A stretch of 64,000 nt of DNA from Marinobacter sp. es.042 (GCF_900188315.1 NZ_LT897781.1:1798001-1862000); one strand, 5' to 3'. Numbered from the stretch's first letter, positions 47,803 to 58,024 are shown. Numbers and translations: made by a program. The notes: generated by a model not told the origin, from the sequence alone.

Positions 47803-49395
47803 TTAGGTGAGCTCGCCCCTGGCAATCAGGAGTTGCCGCTCGTGACTGAGGCCTTTCAGAAGCCCCCACGTCATGATCAGCAGAACCACCGTAAAGGGCA
47901 GGCCAGCACTGATTGCTGTCGCCTGAATCGCGCCAAGTGCATCCTCACCGCCACCAAAGATCAAGGCCGCAGCAATGGCACCCTCAGCAACTACCCAGAA
48001 CACACGCTGAGCGGTCGGAGCGTCGGTCTTGCCGCCGGCTGTGATGCTGTCGATAACCAGCGAGCCGGAATCCGAAGATGTTACGAAGAACACCAGCACC
48101 AGAATAATGCCCACGAATGACAGGATCCCGGTCAGCGGCAGATTCGCAAACATCTGGAAGGTCGCAAGAGACACTTCAGTCAAGCCGTTCTCTGCCAGCT
48201 CACCAACACCTTGCTGGATCTGTTCGATAGCAGCGCCACCGAAAGCACTCATCCAGACAACCGTGATAACGGTCGGAACGATCAAAACTGCAGTCACAAA
48301 CTCACGAACAGTACGTCCCTTGGATACACGGGCAATAAACATACCGACGAACGGTGACCAGGAAATCCACCATGCCCAGTAGAATACAGTCCAACCCTGG
48401 AACCAGGCCTCATCTTCACGGCCAAACGGATTACTCAGCTGAAAGACATTGCCTACATAGTTGGAAGAGGTAACCCACAGGGTTTCCAGAATGGTCATGG
48501 TTGGACCGGCAAAAATAACGAACAACAGCAAGACGGCAGCAACGCCCATGTTGATGTTACTCAGGACTTTCACCCCTCCGTCGAGGCCCCTGAGCACTGA
48601 GATCAGCGCCAGTGCTGTAACGCCAACAATGATCGCCATCTGGACGTTGATTCCAGCGCCGATGCCAAACAGGTAATCGAGGCCGGAAGCTGCCTGCTGG
48701 GCACCAAAACCGAGGGAAGTCGCGAGACCAAAGATGGTGGCTACAACCGCCAGAACATCGATAATGTGGCCAGGCCAGCCCCACACTTTGTCTCTCAGCA
48801 AGGGGAAAAAAGCGGAGCGGATCGTCAGCGGCATGTTCTTGTTAAATGCAAAAAATGCCAGGGAGAGCGCTACAATCGCGTAGATGCCCCAGGGGTGCAG
48901 ACCCCAATGGTACATAGTCGCGCCCATTGCAAGATTGCGGGCTTCGTTGGTACCCGCCTCTACGTTGAGTGGCGTTTCATACCATCCCGTGTAGTAAGCC
49001 ACCGGCTCGGCAACGGCCCAGAACATGAGACCAATACCCATGCCAGCTGCGAAAAGCATGCAGAACCAGGAAATCGTAGAGAACTCAGGTTTGCAATCCT
49101 GGCCGCCAATACGGATCTTGCCCATTGGCAGGAAAATCAACGCCAGGCACACAACCACGAAAATATTGGCACTGATCAGGAAAAACCAGTCAAACGTCGC
49201 GATAATGTCCCACTTTGTTCCATCGAGAAGCTCCTTCGCTTCCCCTGGGAACATCAGGGTTCCTATCACGAACGCAAAAACCAGTATCGCCGTAATCGGA
49301 AATACCGGTGCGTGGAGATCCAGCCCGAACGGTGTGATATTGTCCTGGCCAGCCACGTAGTCCGTCGAATATTCGTCTTTAACTACCTCGCCCAC
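47803..49395 (-). CDS. BCCT-family betaine/choline/carnitine-type transporter
   Basis: 530 residues with about 12 membrane segments. The family signature GWTVFYWAWWISWSPFVG, with the Trp residues of the trimethylammonium-binding box, is at about 344-361, and FWAVAEPVAYYTGW lies in TM3-4. BCCT carriers import betaine, choline, ectoine or similar solutes coupled to Na+ or H+ for osmotic protection. The start codon appears to be GTG with AGGAGG nine bases upstream. The promoter with a dyad in the spacer suggests control by a repressor. The substrate cannot be fixed from sequence. Confidence 0.93.
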   Translation of the reverse strand: MGEVVKDEYSTDYVAGQDNITPFGLDLHAPVFPITAILVFAFVIGTLMFPGEAKELLDGTKWDIIATFDWFFLISANIFVVVCLALIFLPMGKIRIGGQDCKPEFSTISWFCMLFAAGMGIGLMFWAVAEPVAYYTGWYETPLNVEAGTNEARNLAMGATMYHWGLHPWGIYAIVALSLAFFAFNKNMPLTIRSAFFPLLRDKVWGWPGHIIDVLAVVATIFGLATSLGFGAQQAASGLDYLFGIGAGINVQMAIIVGVTALALISVLRGLDGGVKVLSNINMGVAAVLLLFVIFAGPTMTILETLWVTSSNYVGNVFQLSNPFGREDEAWFQGWTVFYWAWWISWSPFVGMFIARVSKGRTVREFVTAVLIVPTVITVVWMSAFGGAAIEQIQQGVGELAENGLTEVSLATFQMFANLPLTGILSFVGIILVLVFFVTSSDSGSLVIDSITAGGKTDAPTAQRVFWVVAEGAIAAALIFGGGEDALGAIQATAISAGLPFTVVLLIMTWGLLKGLSHERQLLIARGELT

Positions 49396-49462
49396 GTTAT
49401 GGCGCCTCCTGAGTTGGTAAGTCGTTTATTCAGAATCGGAGTTCAAACATTACAAGAGCGTT

Positions 49463-49491
49463 ATCATAATGTTTTGAGTTCAAAACATCAA
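49463..49491 (-). promoter_or_regulatory. BCCT promoter with palindromic operator in the spacer
   Basis: On the minus strand, TTGATG (49486-49491) and TATGAT (49463-49468) are separated by exactly 17 bases. The dyad ATGTTTTGA/TCAAAACAT (9-base arms at 49469-49477 and 49480-49488) fills the spacer and touches the -35 box. A protein bound there would block RNA polymerase; CosR/OpuR-type MarR or BetI-type TetR repressors are candidates by analogy with other compatible-solute genes. Confidence 0.6.
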
Positions 49492-49514
49492 AACAACAAT
49501 TATTACCGCCGCCT

Positions 49515-49526
49515 TGATAATTATCA
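49515..49526. promoter_or_regulatory. Perfect 12-bp palindrome TGATAATTATCA
   Basis: TGATAATTATCA lies between the BCCT promoter and the FMN-protein gene. It is self-complementary and AT-rich, and could be a second operator in this divergent region or part of the plus-strand promoter. It resembles half of a Fur box but lacks the full 19-base pattern. Confidence 0.35.
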
Positions 49527-49655
49527 TAGACCATGATCGACAACGGACCAGCCAAGGTCCGGACCAATCGCGGCAGAACGCCGCTTCGTAGGACAAAACT
49601 CTTCTTTATCCGGTGAGCCGGTCGAGCCGATTTTGTGAGACAACCAGAGGATTCC

Positions 49656-51299
49656 ATGGAAAAAACCAAGACCTTTCCGCTTCGCTATTCCGCCTATGTG
49701 CTCAGCATTATCGGCTTTTTCGTTTCCCTTGGACTGGTCATCTTTATCGGCGTGGGTTACGCGTTTGCGATGGTGTTCGGTGTTTTCGCCGCAATTGGCA
49801 CCTACGATCTGGTTCAACGAAAGCACACCGTGAGCCGGAATTACCCCATCATGGCCAACTTCCGGTACCTACTAGAATCCGTCGGGCCTGAAATCCGGCA
49901 ATATTTCATCCAGTCAGACACTGAAGAGCGCCCTTTTTCACGGGAACAACGCACGATCGTGTATCAGCGCGCGAAGAATGTCCTCGACAAACGCCCTTTC
50001 GGCTCCCAACTCGGGATGTATGACGAGGGATTCGAGTGGATGAACCATTCACTCGCTCCCACCCGTCTCGACAGCAGTGACTTCCGGATTCTGATTGGCA
50101 GGAACTGTGATAAACCCTACAACGCCAGTGTGTTCAATATCTCCGCAATGAGCTTTGGCTCGCTTTCCGCCAACGCCATCCTGAGCCTGAATACCGGTGC
50201 CAGAATGGGCGGTTTCTATCATGACACCGGAGAAGGCTCCATCTCCCGATACCACCGAAAGCCGGGTGGCGATCTGGTCTGGGAGATCGGCTCAGGGTAT
50301 TTCGGCTGTCGCCACAAAGACGGTTCGTTCAACGAAGATATGTTTCGGCAGAACGCCAGGATTGAACAGGTCAAAATGATAGAACTCAAACTATCTCAGG
50401 GTGCGAAACCGGGCCACGGCGGAATTTTGCCGGGTGCCAAGGTTACCCCTGAGATCGCCGAAGCTCGGGGCGTTTCGGTTGGTGAGGACTGCGTTTCTCC
50501 CGCCAGCCATTCGGCGTTCTCGACCCCCATCGAGATGCTTGAGTTCATTGACCGGCTGCGTGAACTGTCTGGTGGCAAGCCCGTCGGCTTCAAGCTTGCC
50601 ATTGGCCACCCCTGGGAGTGGTTCGCCATCGTCAAAGCCATGCTGGAAACCGGTCGAAAACCTGATTTCATCGTCGTCGACGGAGGTGAAGGCGGCACAG
50701 GAGCCGCTCCACTAGAGTTTATCAACCGCCTCGGTATGCCCATGACTGAGGCACTTCTGCTGGTTCACAACACACTGGTCGGCACCCATTTGCGGGAAGA
50801 CATCGCCATTGGCGCAGCAGGCAAGATCACCTCGGCCTTCAACATAGCCCGAACCCTGGCCCTTGGTGCGGACTGGTGCAACGCGGCCCGTGGCTATATG
50901 TTCTCCCTGGGCTGCATACAGGCGCTCAGTTGCCACACAGGGCGTTGTCCGAGCGGCGTGGCTACCCAGGACCCAAGGCGCGGCAACAAGCTCGACGTAG
51001 AGCTCAAGAGCCAGCGGGTGTACAACTACCATAAGAATACTCTGGACGCGCTGCAAAACCTGCTCGAGGCTTCCGGCCTCAAGCACCCATCCGAGCTTGG
51101 TCCGGAACACGTTGTCCGGCGGGTGTCGAAAACCGAAGTTCATTCTTACATGGACCTTTTCCCGTTCCTTGAACCGGGGGCCCTGCTGGAGGGAAAAACA
51201 GACCTGACTGTGTTCGATAAGTACTGGGAATCAGCCCGGGCGGATACCTTCGAACCACCGGAGTTCATCCTCAAACTGCGGGAGACCAAGCTACGCTAA
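49656..51299 (+). CDS. Membrane-anchored FMN-binding glutamate-synthase-domain protein
   Basis: 547 residues. Two hydrophobic segments (about 14-32 and 33-50) precede a domain like the FMN/Fe-S synthase core of glutamate synthase: AMSFGSLSANAILSLN, GAKPGHGGILPGAKV, VDGGEGGTGAAPLEF and the FeS cysteines of CIQALSCHTGRCPSGVATQ. The glutaminase domain and GltD partner are absent. Stand-alone members of this family are of unclear role, perhaps membrane redox enzymes. The ATG at 49656 follows AGAGGATTCC. It is divergent from the BCCT gene. Confidence 0.85.
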   Translation: MEKTKTFPLRYSAYVLSIIGFFVSLGLVIFIGVGYAFAMVFGVFAAIGTYDLVQRKHTVSRNYPIMANFRYLLESVGPEIRQYFIQSDTEERPFSREQRTIVYQRAKNVLDKRPFGSQLGMYDEGFEWMNHSLAPTRLDSSDFRILIGRNCDKPYNASVFNISAMSFGSLSANAILSLNTGARMGGFYHDTGEGSISRYHRKPGGDLVWEIGSGYFGCRHKDGSFNEDMFRQNARIEQVKMIELKLSQGAKPGHGGILPGAKVTPEIAEARGVSVGEDCVSPASHSAFSTPIEMLEFIDRLRELSGGKPVGFKLAIGHPWEWFAIVKAMLETGRKPDFIVVDGGEGGTGAAPLEFINRLGMPMTEALLLVHNTLVGTHLREDIAIGAAGKITSAFNIARTLALGADWCNAARGYMFSLGCIQALSCHTGRCPSGVATQDPRRGNKLDVELKSQRVYNYHKNTLDALQNLLEASGLKHPSELGPEHVVRRVSKTEVHSYMDLFPFLEPGALLEGKTDLTVFDKYWESARADTFEPPEFILKLRETKLR

Positions 51300-51413
51300 A
51301 AATTGCGATCAAAATCGCCGTCGGATGTTTATTTTTTCCATGGGCTCGTGTAGACTTCGCTCCCGCTAAGCCACTGAGAATACTCTCAAGTTTCGATGTG
51401 GCAAAGAGCGAAT

Positions 51414-51490
<77 letters not shown>

Positions 51491-51499
51491 GATTCCGAC

Positions 51500-51532
51500 A
51501 AAAAGCCTGGGCCGAAAGGTCCGGGCTTTTTG
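51500..51532 (+). terminator. Intrinsic terminator of tRNA-Pro
   Basis: AAAAGCCTGGGCC and GGTCCGGGCTTTT form a stem with GAAA loop and a T-run, ten bases after the CCA end. The mirrored A/T runs may also terminate the Crp/Fnr gene from the other side. Confidence 0.85.
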
Positions 51533-51543
51533 TTATCTGCATT

Positions 51544-52167
51544 TCATTCCGCGAACGCACCGGTAAAATCAATCTTACCTCGAGCCAGCCTTAGCCTGCC
51601 TTTGCGCTCCAACTCTTTTAACAAACGACTGACCACCTCCCTCGCCGTTCCCAACTCGACAGCGAGCTCCTGGTGAGTAATCGTGATCGCACCCTGTCCG
51701 GCACGAGCCTCAAGCCAGTGTACGAGACGTTCATCCATGCGCCGGAACGCGACTTCCTCTACCAACAACATCAGATCATTCAACCGGCGACCGTAGGATT
51801 CCATAATGCCGAGCCGGAAGTCAGCAGACTGGTCCATCAGCCGGTCGAATAAACCTCTCGGCACCATAAACACCTCGGCGTCATCCTCAACCACAGCCTC
51901 CGCCCGAAAGCCATCGCCAGTCATCAGACACCCGATCGACAGCGTGCAAATGTCATCAGCGCCCATTCGGTATAGAACTATTCGATTACCGGATAATCCG
52001 GTCATCTGAACCTTCACACTTCCATTGAGCACAAGGGGAAGGCCCTGGCATGGATCCCCCGCACGGAAAAGAATCTTTCCATGTTCGAATCGGAGGGTCT
52101 GCAAACTGTTCAGGGCATCTCTTCGAAGATCTTCGGGCAAAGTGTCTAGAATACTGTGGTGCACCAT
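51544..52167 (-). CDS. Crp/Fnr-family transcriptional regulator
   Basis: 207 residues with an N-terminal cyclic-nucleotide-binding-like sensor domain (FEHGKILFRAGDPCQGLPLV) and a C-terminal winged helix (ITITHQELAVELGTAREVV, then SRLLKELERKG). The Cys residues (DPC, DDIC, SIGC) are not arranged as the Fnr N-terminal cluster, so the signal is unknown. The ATG at 52167 has GGGAG upstream; ATGs at 52179 and 52209 lack sites. Divergent to it is a DUF2892 gene, with a dyad between them, suggesting local control. Confidence 0.87.
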   Translation of the reverse strand: MVHHSILDTLPEDLRRDALNSLQTLRFEHGKILFRAGDPCQGLPLVLNGSVKVQMTGLSGNRIVLYRMGADDICTLSIGCLMTGDGFRAEAVVEDDAEVFMVPRGLFDRLMDQSADFRLGIMESYGRRLNDLMLLVEEVAFRRMDERLVHWLEARAGQGAITITHQELAVELGTAREVVSRLLKELERKGRLRLARGKIDFTGAFAE

Positions 52168-52220
52168 GGGCACTCCCATGAAATAAGTGACAGGGCTAAG
52201 GGTAACCAATTCTGCGCCTG

Positions 52221-52235
52221 TGTGACTTTATCACT
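52221..52235. promoter_or_regulatory. Candidate Crp/Fnr-type operator
   Basis: TGTGACTTTATCACT has GTGA and TCAC half-sites as in CRP-like operators but with a 5-base spacer, one fewer than the CRP consensus. A wider repeat, GCGCCTGT/ACAGGCGC (52214-52221 and 52250-52257), overlaps it. A -10-like CATATT at 52265-52270 without a -35 suggests an activated promoter for the DUF2892 gene. Confidence 0.4.
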
Positions 52236-52301
52236 GACTGAGCCGAAGGACAGGCGCTAACCTTCATATTGTCGTCTCATATCAACCAAGGAGAATGGAT
52301 C

Positions 52302-52490
52302 ATGAGCATCAATATGGGATCTGCGGACCGTATCATTCGCGCCATCGTCGGCATTGTACTTCTGGCACTTGTGTTTGTGGGCCCACAAACCGCTTGGGGC
52401 TGGATTGGCATCGTTCCTCTGGCCACTGCCGCAGTGGGCAACTGCCCCGCCTATTCAATTCTGGGCATCAAGACCTGCAAGAAGCAGTAA
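52302..52490 (+). CDS. DUF2892 small inner-membrane protein
   Basis: 62 residues from the ATG at 52302, with GGAG eight bases upstream. It reads MSINMGSADRIIRAIVGI, then two hydrophobic segments separated by a short loop (PQTAWGWIG), ending with NCPAYSILGIKTCKKQ. The pattern matches DUF2892 (YgaP membrane-part-like) proteins, whose conserved NCP-Y and C-terminal Cys suggest a thiol or sulfur-related role. Family members often neighbour Crp/Fnr regulators or rhodaneses. A terminator follows. Confidence 0.85.
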   Translation: MSINMGSADRIIRAIVGIVLLALVFVGPQTAWGWIGIVPLATAAVGNCPAYSILGIKTCKKQ

Positions 52491-52503
52491 ACCTGCAGGC
52501 ATA

Positions 52504-52538
52504 AAAAAACCGGGGCTGCCTCGCTGTCCCGGTTTTTC
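52504..52538. terminator. Bidirectional intrinsic terminator
   Basis: AAAAACCGGG pairs with CCCGGTTTTT around a GC-rich loop, with A- and T-runs at the edges. It sits between the convergent DUF2892 and MerR-type genes. Confidence 0.85.
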
Positions 52539-52556
52539 TTATGACTTTCGGAAGCC

Positions 52557-52922
52557 CTATTTGACCGGCGCGTTCAGAACCTCAAGTACCTCCTCAAGCT
52601 CCGTAATCATCTGGCGAATCAGCTGCTTATACTGGGAGGTATCGTCCTTTACCTCGTGACTGCTCAGCTTCTGCTTGGCACCACCGATGGTATAGCCCTG
52701 ATCATAAAGCAAACTGCGAATCTGGCGGATCGTGATAACGTCTGCGCGCTGATAATAGCGCCGGTTACCCCGACGTTTTACGGGCGAAAGCTGTGGAAAT
52801 TCCTGCTCCCAATACCGCAGGACGTGGGCCTTCACCGCGCACAGTTCCGCCACCTCACCGATGGTGAAGTAACGCTTCCCGGGAATCGTGGGAAGTTCGT
52901 TGTTATGACTGGGTTCCAGCAT
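52557..52922 (-). CDS. MerR-family transcriptional regulator
   Basis: 121 residues. The winged helix-turn-helix reads [20 protein letters not shown], then [20 protein letters not shown], followed by a short coiled-coil dimer helix. No metal-binding Cys set is present, so it is not a metal sensor. This short MerR protein commonly follows ihfA in pseudomonads and relatives; its target is unknown. It overlaps the ihfA end by 20 bases. Confidence 0.88.
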   Translation of the reverse strand: MLEPSHNNELPTIPGKRYFTIGEVAELCAVKAHVLRYWEQEFPQLSPVKRRGNRRYYQRADVITIRQIRSLLYDQGYTIGGAKQKLSSHEVKDDTSQYKQLIRQMITELEEVLEVLNAPVK

Positions 52923-53205
52923 ACGCTTCTACTTTTTGCTTTAGTTTTTGTCCCGGGCGGAACGTAACAACTCGCCGTGCACTGATCGGAATCTCTTCGC
53001 CGGTCTTCGGGTTCCGTCCCGGCCGCTGCTTCTTGTCCCGCAGATCGAAGTTACCGAAACCCGAAAGCTTCACCTGCTCGTTGTGGCTGAGAGCGCCTCT
53101 GATCTCGTCGAAAAAAGCTTCTACCATTTCCTTGGCTTCGCGCTTGTTAAGGCCCAATTCCTCGTACAACCGCTCTGCCATTTCCGCTTTCGTCAAAGCC
53201 GCCAT
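52903..53205 (-). CDS. ihfA: Integration host factor subunit alpha
   Basis: 100-residue DNA-bending protein that pairs with Ihf[21 protein letters not shown] starts the helical dimer part, [21 protein letters not shown] forms the core, and the beta-arm region [20 protein letters not shown] has the DNA-intercalating Pro. GAGGAG precedes the ATG. It follows pheT by three bases, the standard pheST-ihfA arrangement. Confidence 0.97.
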   Translation of the reverse strand: MAALTKAEMAERLYEELGLNKREAKEMVEAFFDEIRGALSHNEQVKLSGFGNFDLRDKKQRPGRNPKTGEEIPISARRVVTFRPGQKLKQKVEAYAGTQS

Positions 53206-53208
53206 TTC

Positions 53209-55581
53209 TCAACTCCTCAGTGTTGCCCCCAGCTCTTCTTTCAATGCGTCGATCACACCGTTGAAGAGCGAATGCACTTCATCCTCGTTCAATGTACGTT
53301 CGGGGTGCTGCCAGAACAGGCTCAGAGCCAGGCTCCGGTTACCTTCGCCCAAGCTCTCACCTTCATAGACATCGAACGCACGCAACGCTGTCAGCTGTTC
53401 ACCGGCATGCTTTCTCGCTACACGCTCCACATCGGCGAACGCTACCTCGCTCCCGATAATAATAGCCAAATCCCGACGAACTTCCGGGAATTTCGAAATT
53501 TCTTTGAAATTAGGCACATATCCGGTAACGATTGAATCCAAGAATAGCTCAAACATCAGGATCGTGCCATTAAGTTCAAGATTTTTCTGAACTTGTGGGT
53601 GCAGAGTCCCCAGCCAGCCCACATGCTCGCCGTCACGCATGAGCTCTGCGGTCTGTCCCGGATGCAGCGCAGGATGCTGGCTGCCAACAAAACGTATTTC
53701 GATACCCAGCAAACGGAACAGACTTTCCAAATCCCCTTTTACATCAAAGAAATCCGCTGTTCTGCGACCGTTCGCCCAATTTTCAGGAAACTGATTGCCT
53801 ACCACGACGCCGGCAAGCATCGGTTGCTGATCAATCCGCTCGCCTTCCTGGAGGAAACGCAGGCCGGTCTCAAACAGCCGGATACGCGGCTGCTGACGGT
53901 TCTGGTTGTAGGCGACGGTCTTCAGCAGTCCACTCCAGAGGCTGGTACGCATCACCGACAGATCTGAGGAAATCGGATTGGCCAGGGCAATGCCCTGACG
54001 GTCGGGATCAACCAACTGCTGGACTTTCGGATCAACAAAGCTGTAGGTCACCGCTTCCTGGTAGCCATGATCCACAAAGAAGTTTCGAATGGCCGAGACC
54101 GGCCGAACCGCTTCCTCCTCCGGGCGAAGACCGAGTGACCCGTTGGGCTCGGTGACGGGCAGATTGTTGTAGCCATAGATCCGCCCCACTTCCTCAATCA
54201 GGTCTTCTTCAATGGAGATGTCCGGGCGGAAGCTGGGCACACTGACCCGCCAACCGTTTTTCAGGAGCTTCTCGACCCGCAGCCCAAGTCGGGTCAGGAT
54301 TTCCTCAACCGTTGTACGGTCGATTTCCATACCCAGAACATCGTTTAGCCGGCCGGCACGCAGGTCGACAACCCGATCCCTGGGCATGTCTTCATCGCTG
54401 GCAACCTCGACAATCTCGCCAGGCTCACCGCCCACGATATCCATCAGCAAGCTTGTGGCCCGCTCCATGGCATCGCGCGCCAGTTTATAGTCGACACCCC
54501 GTTCGAACCGGTGCGAAGCGTCAGTGTGCAGGCCATAGTGACGAGCCTTGCCCGCGAGGGTAATCGGATCAAAGTAGGCCGACTCCAGTACCAGATCCCG
54601 GGTTTTCGGGCTGACACCGGAATGCTCGCCGCCCATGACACCGGCAATGGCGATCGGCTTTTCGTGATCCGCAATCACCAGCGTGCCCTGGGTGAGCTCA
54701 ACGTCCTGGCCATCTAGCAGAACAAGCTTTTCCCCGATGCGCGCCATGCGAACGACGATCCCGCCCTGGATTTCATCACGGTCAAAAGCGTGCATCGGCT
54801 GGCCAAGTTCCAGCATGACGTAGTTGGTGACGTCCACGGCGGCATCGATGGAACGGATGCCGGAGCGACGCAGTTTTTCCTGCATCCACAATGGCGATTC
54901 CGCCTGCAGGTTCACATTTCGGAGAATACGGCCAAGATACCTAGGGCACCCTGACGGCGCTTCCACCCGGATATCAGGGACTTCAGAGTGCACAGACTCC
55001 ACGGACTCAATTGCGGGGCTGTTGAACAACATGCTGTTCAGAACACCCACTTCCCGGGCGATGCCTTTGATAGACAGACAGTCGGCCCGATTCGGAGTCA
55101 GGTCTACATCAATAGTGACGTCGTTCAGCTTCAGGTAATCCGCCACATCCTTACCCACCGGAGCGTCCGCAGGAAGCTCCATCAGGCCATCGTGGTTCTC
55201 AGAAAGCCCGAGCTCGGACTCGGAGCAAAGCATTCCCTCGGAAGGCTGACCGCGAAGCTTGGCCTTTTTGATCTTGAAATCGCCCGGCAGGACCGCGCCA
55301 ACCACTGCAAAAGGTACTTTCATACCCTCGCGGACATTCGGGGCACCGCAGACCACCTGAACCTCTGAGGAACCATCACTTACCTGGCATACCCGGAGCT
55401 TATCTGCGTCCGGATGGGGCTGCACCGACTGGACTTCGCCAACGATCACGCCACTAAATTGACCAGCCACCGGTTCGAAACCGTCCACTTCCAGCCCCGC
55501 CATGGTGATCTGATCCATCAATTCCTGGGTATCGATTTGCGGATTAACCCACTCGCGCAGCCACTGTTCACTGAATTTCAT
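53209..55581 (-). CDS. pheT: Phenylalanyl-tRNA synthetase beta subunit
   Basis: 790 residues. In order: the tRNA-binding EMAP-like domain (VIVGEVQSVQPHPDADKLRV near 45), the B3/B4 editing region (VDVTNYVMLELGQPMHAFD), the B5 domain, the catalytic-like core, and the C-terminal ferredoxin-fold anticodon-binding domain (FPEVRRDLAIIIGSEVAFAD). It charges tRNA-Phe with the alpha subunit as an alpha2-beta2 enzyme. pheS lies 60 bases upstream, ihfA three bases downstream. Confidence 0.97.
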   Translation of the reverse strand: MKFSEQWLREWVNPQIDTQELMDQITMAGLEVDGFEPVAGQFSGVIVGEVQSVQPHPDADKLRVCQVSDGSSEVQVVCGAPNVREGMKVPFAVVGAVLPGDFKIKKAKLRGQPSEGMLCSESELGLSENHDGLMELPADAPVGKDVADYLKLNDVTIDVDLTPNRADCLSIKGIAREVGVLNSMLFNSPAIESVESVHSEVPDIRVEAPSGCPRYLGRILRNVNLQAESPLWMQEKLRRSGIRSIDAAVDVTNYVMLELGQPMHAFDRDEIQGGIVVRMARIGEKLVLLDGQDVELTQGTLVIADHEKPIAIAGVMGGEHSGVSPKTRDLVLESAYFDPITLAGKARHYGLHTDASHRFERGVDYKLARDAMERATSLLMDIVGGEPGEIVEVASDEDMPRDRVVDLRAGRLNDVLGMEIDRTTVEEILTRLGLRVEKLLKNGWRVSVPSFRPDISIEEDLIEEVGRIYGYNNLPVTEPNGSLGLRPEEEAVRPVSAIRNFFVDHGYQEAVTYSFVDPKVQQLVDPDRQGIALANPISSDLSVMRTSLWSGLLKTVAYNQNRQQPRIRLFETGLRFLQEGERIDQQPMLAGVVVGNQFPENWANGRRTADFFDVKGDLESLFRLLGIEIRFVGSQHPALHPGQTAELMRDGEHVGWLGTLHPQVQKNLELNGTILMFELFLDSIVTGYVPNFKEISKFPEVRRDLAIIIGSEVAFADVERVARKHAGEQLTALRAFDVYEGESLGEGNRSLALSLFWQHPERTLNEDEVHSLFNGVIDALKEELGATLRS

Positions 55582-55641
55582 GGTTATTGCCTTGTCCTGA
55601 TGCGGTTATGCCTGTTTGGTTGGATGCCTTCATCTTGCCTG

Positions 55642-56736
<1,095 letters not shown>

Positions 56737-56791
56737 TCATGAAATCATGGGGCGCCCATATCGATCAGCAATCGATGAAAGAGCTAAGCGA

Positions 56792-57145
56792 TCACAGGGA
56801 TGCTTTGGCCTTCTCAACAACAGCGGCAAACGCCTGCTGCTCGTTCATGGCCAGATCGGCCAGAACCTTACGATCGATTTCAACGTTAGCCTTTTTCAGA
56901 CCAGCGATCAGACGGCTGTATGACAGACCGTTAGCGCGGGCACCAGCATTGATACGGGCGATCCACAGAGCGCGGAAAGCGCGCTTGCGGTTACGACGGT
57001 CGCGGTAAGCGTACTGACCGGCCTTAATAACCGCTTGCTTGGCTACACGGAATACCCGGCTACGAGCGCCGTAGTAACCTTTGGCCTGATTGAGAATCTT
57101 TTTGTGACGACGGCGTGCGACCACACCACGTTTTACACGAGCCAT
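56792..57145 (-). CDS. rplT: 50S ribosomal protein L20
   Basis: 117-residue 23S-rRNA binding protein needed for early 50S assembly, and the autoregulator of rpmI-rplT in E. coli. The basic N-terminus ([20 protein letters not shown]) and [20 protein letters not shown] are diagnostic. It follows rpmI by 50 bases. Confidence 0.98.
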   Translation of the reverse strand: MARVKRGVVARRRHKKILNQAKGYYGARSRVFRVAKQAVIKAGQYAYRDRRNRKRAFRALWIARINAGARANGLSYSRLIAGLKKANVEIDRKVLADLAMNEQQAFAAVVEKAKASL

Positions 57146-57195
57146 ACTTTTATCCTTCTACCTTTACTTTCTAAGGAATGATTCTCGCGGCTGGA

Positions 57196-57387
57196 TCAGC
57201 ACGCGGTCATACGCTTGATAGATGCAACATCTGACTTGGCGATGAGCTTGGTGCCGCGCAGCTGACGCTTACGCTTCGGGCTCTTCTTGGTCAGGATGTG
57301 ACTGGTGAAGGACTGCTTGTGCTTGAAGCCGGTGGCGGTCTTCTTGAACCGCTTGGTGGCTCCGCTTTTGGTTTTCATCTTAGGCAT
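57196..57387 (-). CDS. rpmI: 50S ribosomal protein L35
   Basis: 63-residue basic protein, [20 protein letters not shown], then [20 protein letters not shown]. The frame opens at 57471, but the conserved N-terminus fixes the ATG at 57387. It lies between infC and rplT and is preceded by a GC-rich hairpin that could belong to the L20 operator. Confidence 0.97.
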   Translation of the reverse strand: MPKMKTKSGATKRFKKTATGFKHKQSFTSHILTKKSPKRKRQLRGTKLIAKSDVASIKRMTAC

Positions 57388-57444
57388 TTTTAAAACTCCG
57401 CATTCTATTTTTAAATAAACAATAATGTGCCCCTGAACGACAAA

Positions 57445-57464
57445 TCCCCCGCATGCGCGGGGGA
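57445..57464 (-). promoter_or_regulatory. GC-rich hairpin between infC and rpmI
   Basis: TCCCCCGC and GCGGGGGA (57445-57452 and 57457-57464) form a perfect 8-bp stem with an ATGC loop, 58 bases ahead of the rpmI ATG. In E. coli, L20 represses rpmI translation through structures in this interval, so a similar role is plausible. There is no U-run, so termination is unlikely. Confidence 0.4.
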
Positions 57465-57481
57465 CAAGCACCCGATCAGGT

Positions 57482-58024
57482 TCACTTCTTCTTGCGGGGC
57501 GCCACTACCATGGTCATCTGCCGGCCTTCCATCTTCGGCCGCATCTCTACCTGGGCGAGCTCTTCAATATCCGTTTCGATACGCTGCATGAGCTGCATAC
57601 CAATTTCCTGGTGTGCCATCTCACGGCCACGGAAACGGATGGTGATTTTGCCGCGGTCCCCGTTTTCAAGGAAACGTACCAGGTTGCGTAGTTTGACCTG
57701 ATAATCCCCTTCTTCAGTTCCTGGACGGAACTTAAGCTCTTTGACCTGCGTCTGCTTCTGTTTTTTCTTGGCAGCCGCCTTCGCCTTCTTCTCGTCGAAG
57801 ATTTTCTTGCCGTAGTCCATTATCTTACAGACGATCGGATCGGAATCCGTAACCTGGACCAGGTCAAGAGATGCCTCTTCTGCTTGCTTGAGGGCATCCT
57901 CAATTGGTACTACACCGACCTGATTGCCTTCTGCGTCAATCAGTCGGACTTCGGTTGCGTCAATATTCTCATTGATCGGCGCCTTTGGTGTGCGCCCACC
58001 CCGATTCGCTCGCTGTTTAATAAT
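57482..58024 (-). CDS. infC: Translation initiation factor IF-3 (AUU start)
   Basis: 180 residues when read from the ATT at 58024. An ATG at 57820 opens only the C-terminal part ([20 protein letters not shown]); the in-frame upstream codons give [21 protein letters not shown], the IF-3 N-domain. ATT ATT AAA follows GGAG by five bases, as in pseudomonads. A rare AUU start lets IF-3 repress its own translation. The A of ATT is the last base of the thrS TGA stop, so the two genes overlap by one base. Confidence 0.93.
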   Translation of the reverse strand: MIKQRANRGGRTPKAPINENIDATEVRLIDAEGNQVGVVPIEDALKQAEEASLDLVQVTDSDPIVCKIMDYGKKIFDEKKAKAAAKKKQKQTQVKELKFRPGTEEGDYQVKLRNLVRFLENGDRGKITIRFRGREMAHQEIGMQLMQRIETDIEELAQVEMRPKMEGRQMTMVVAPRKKK

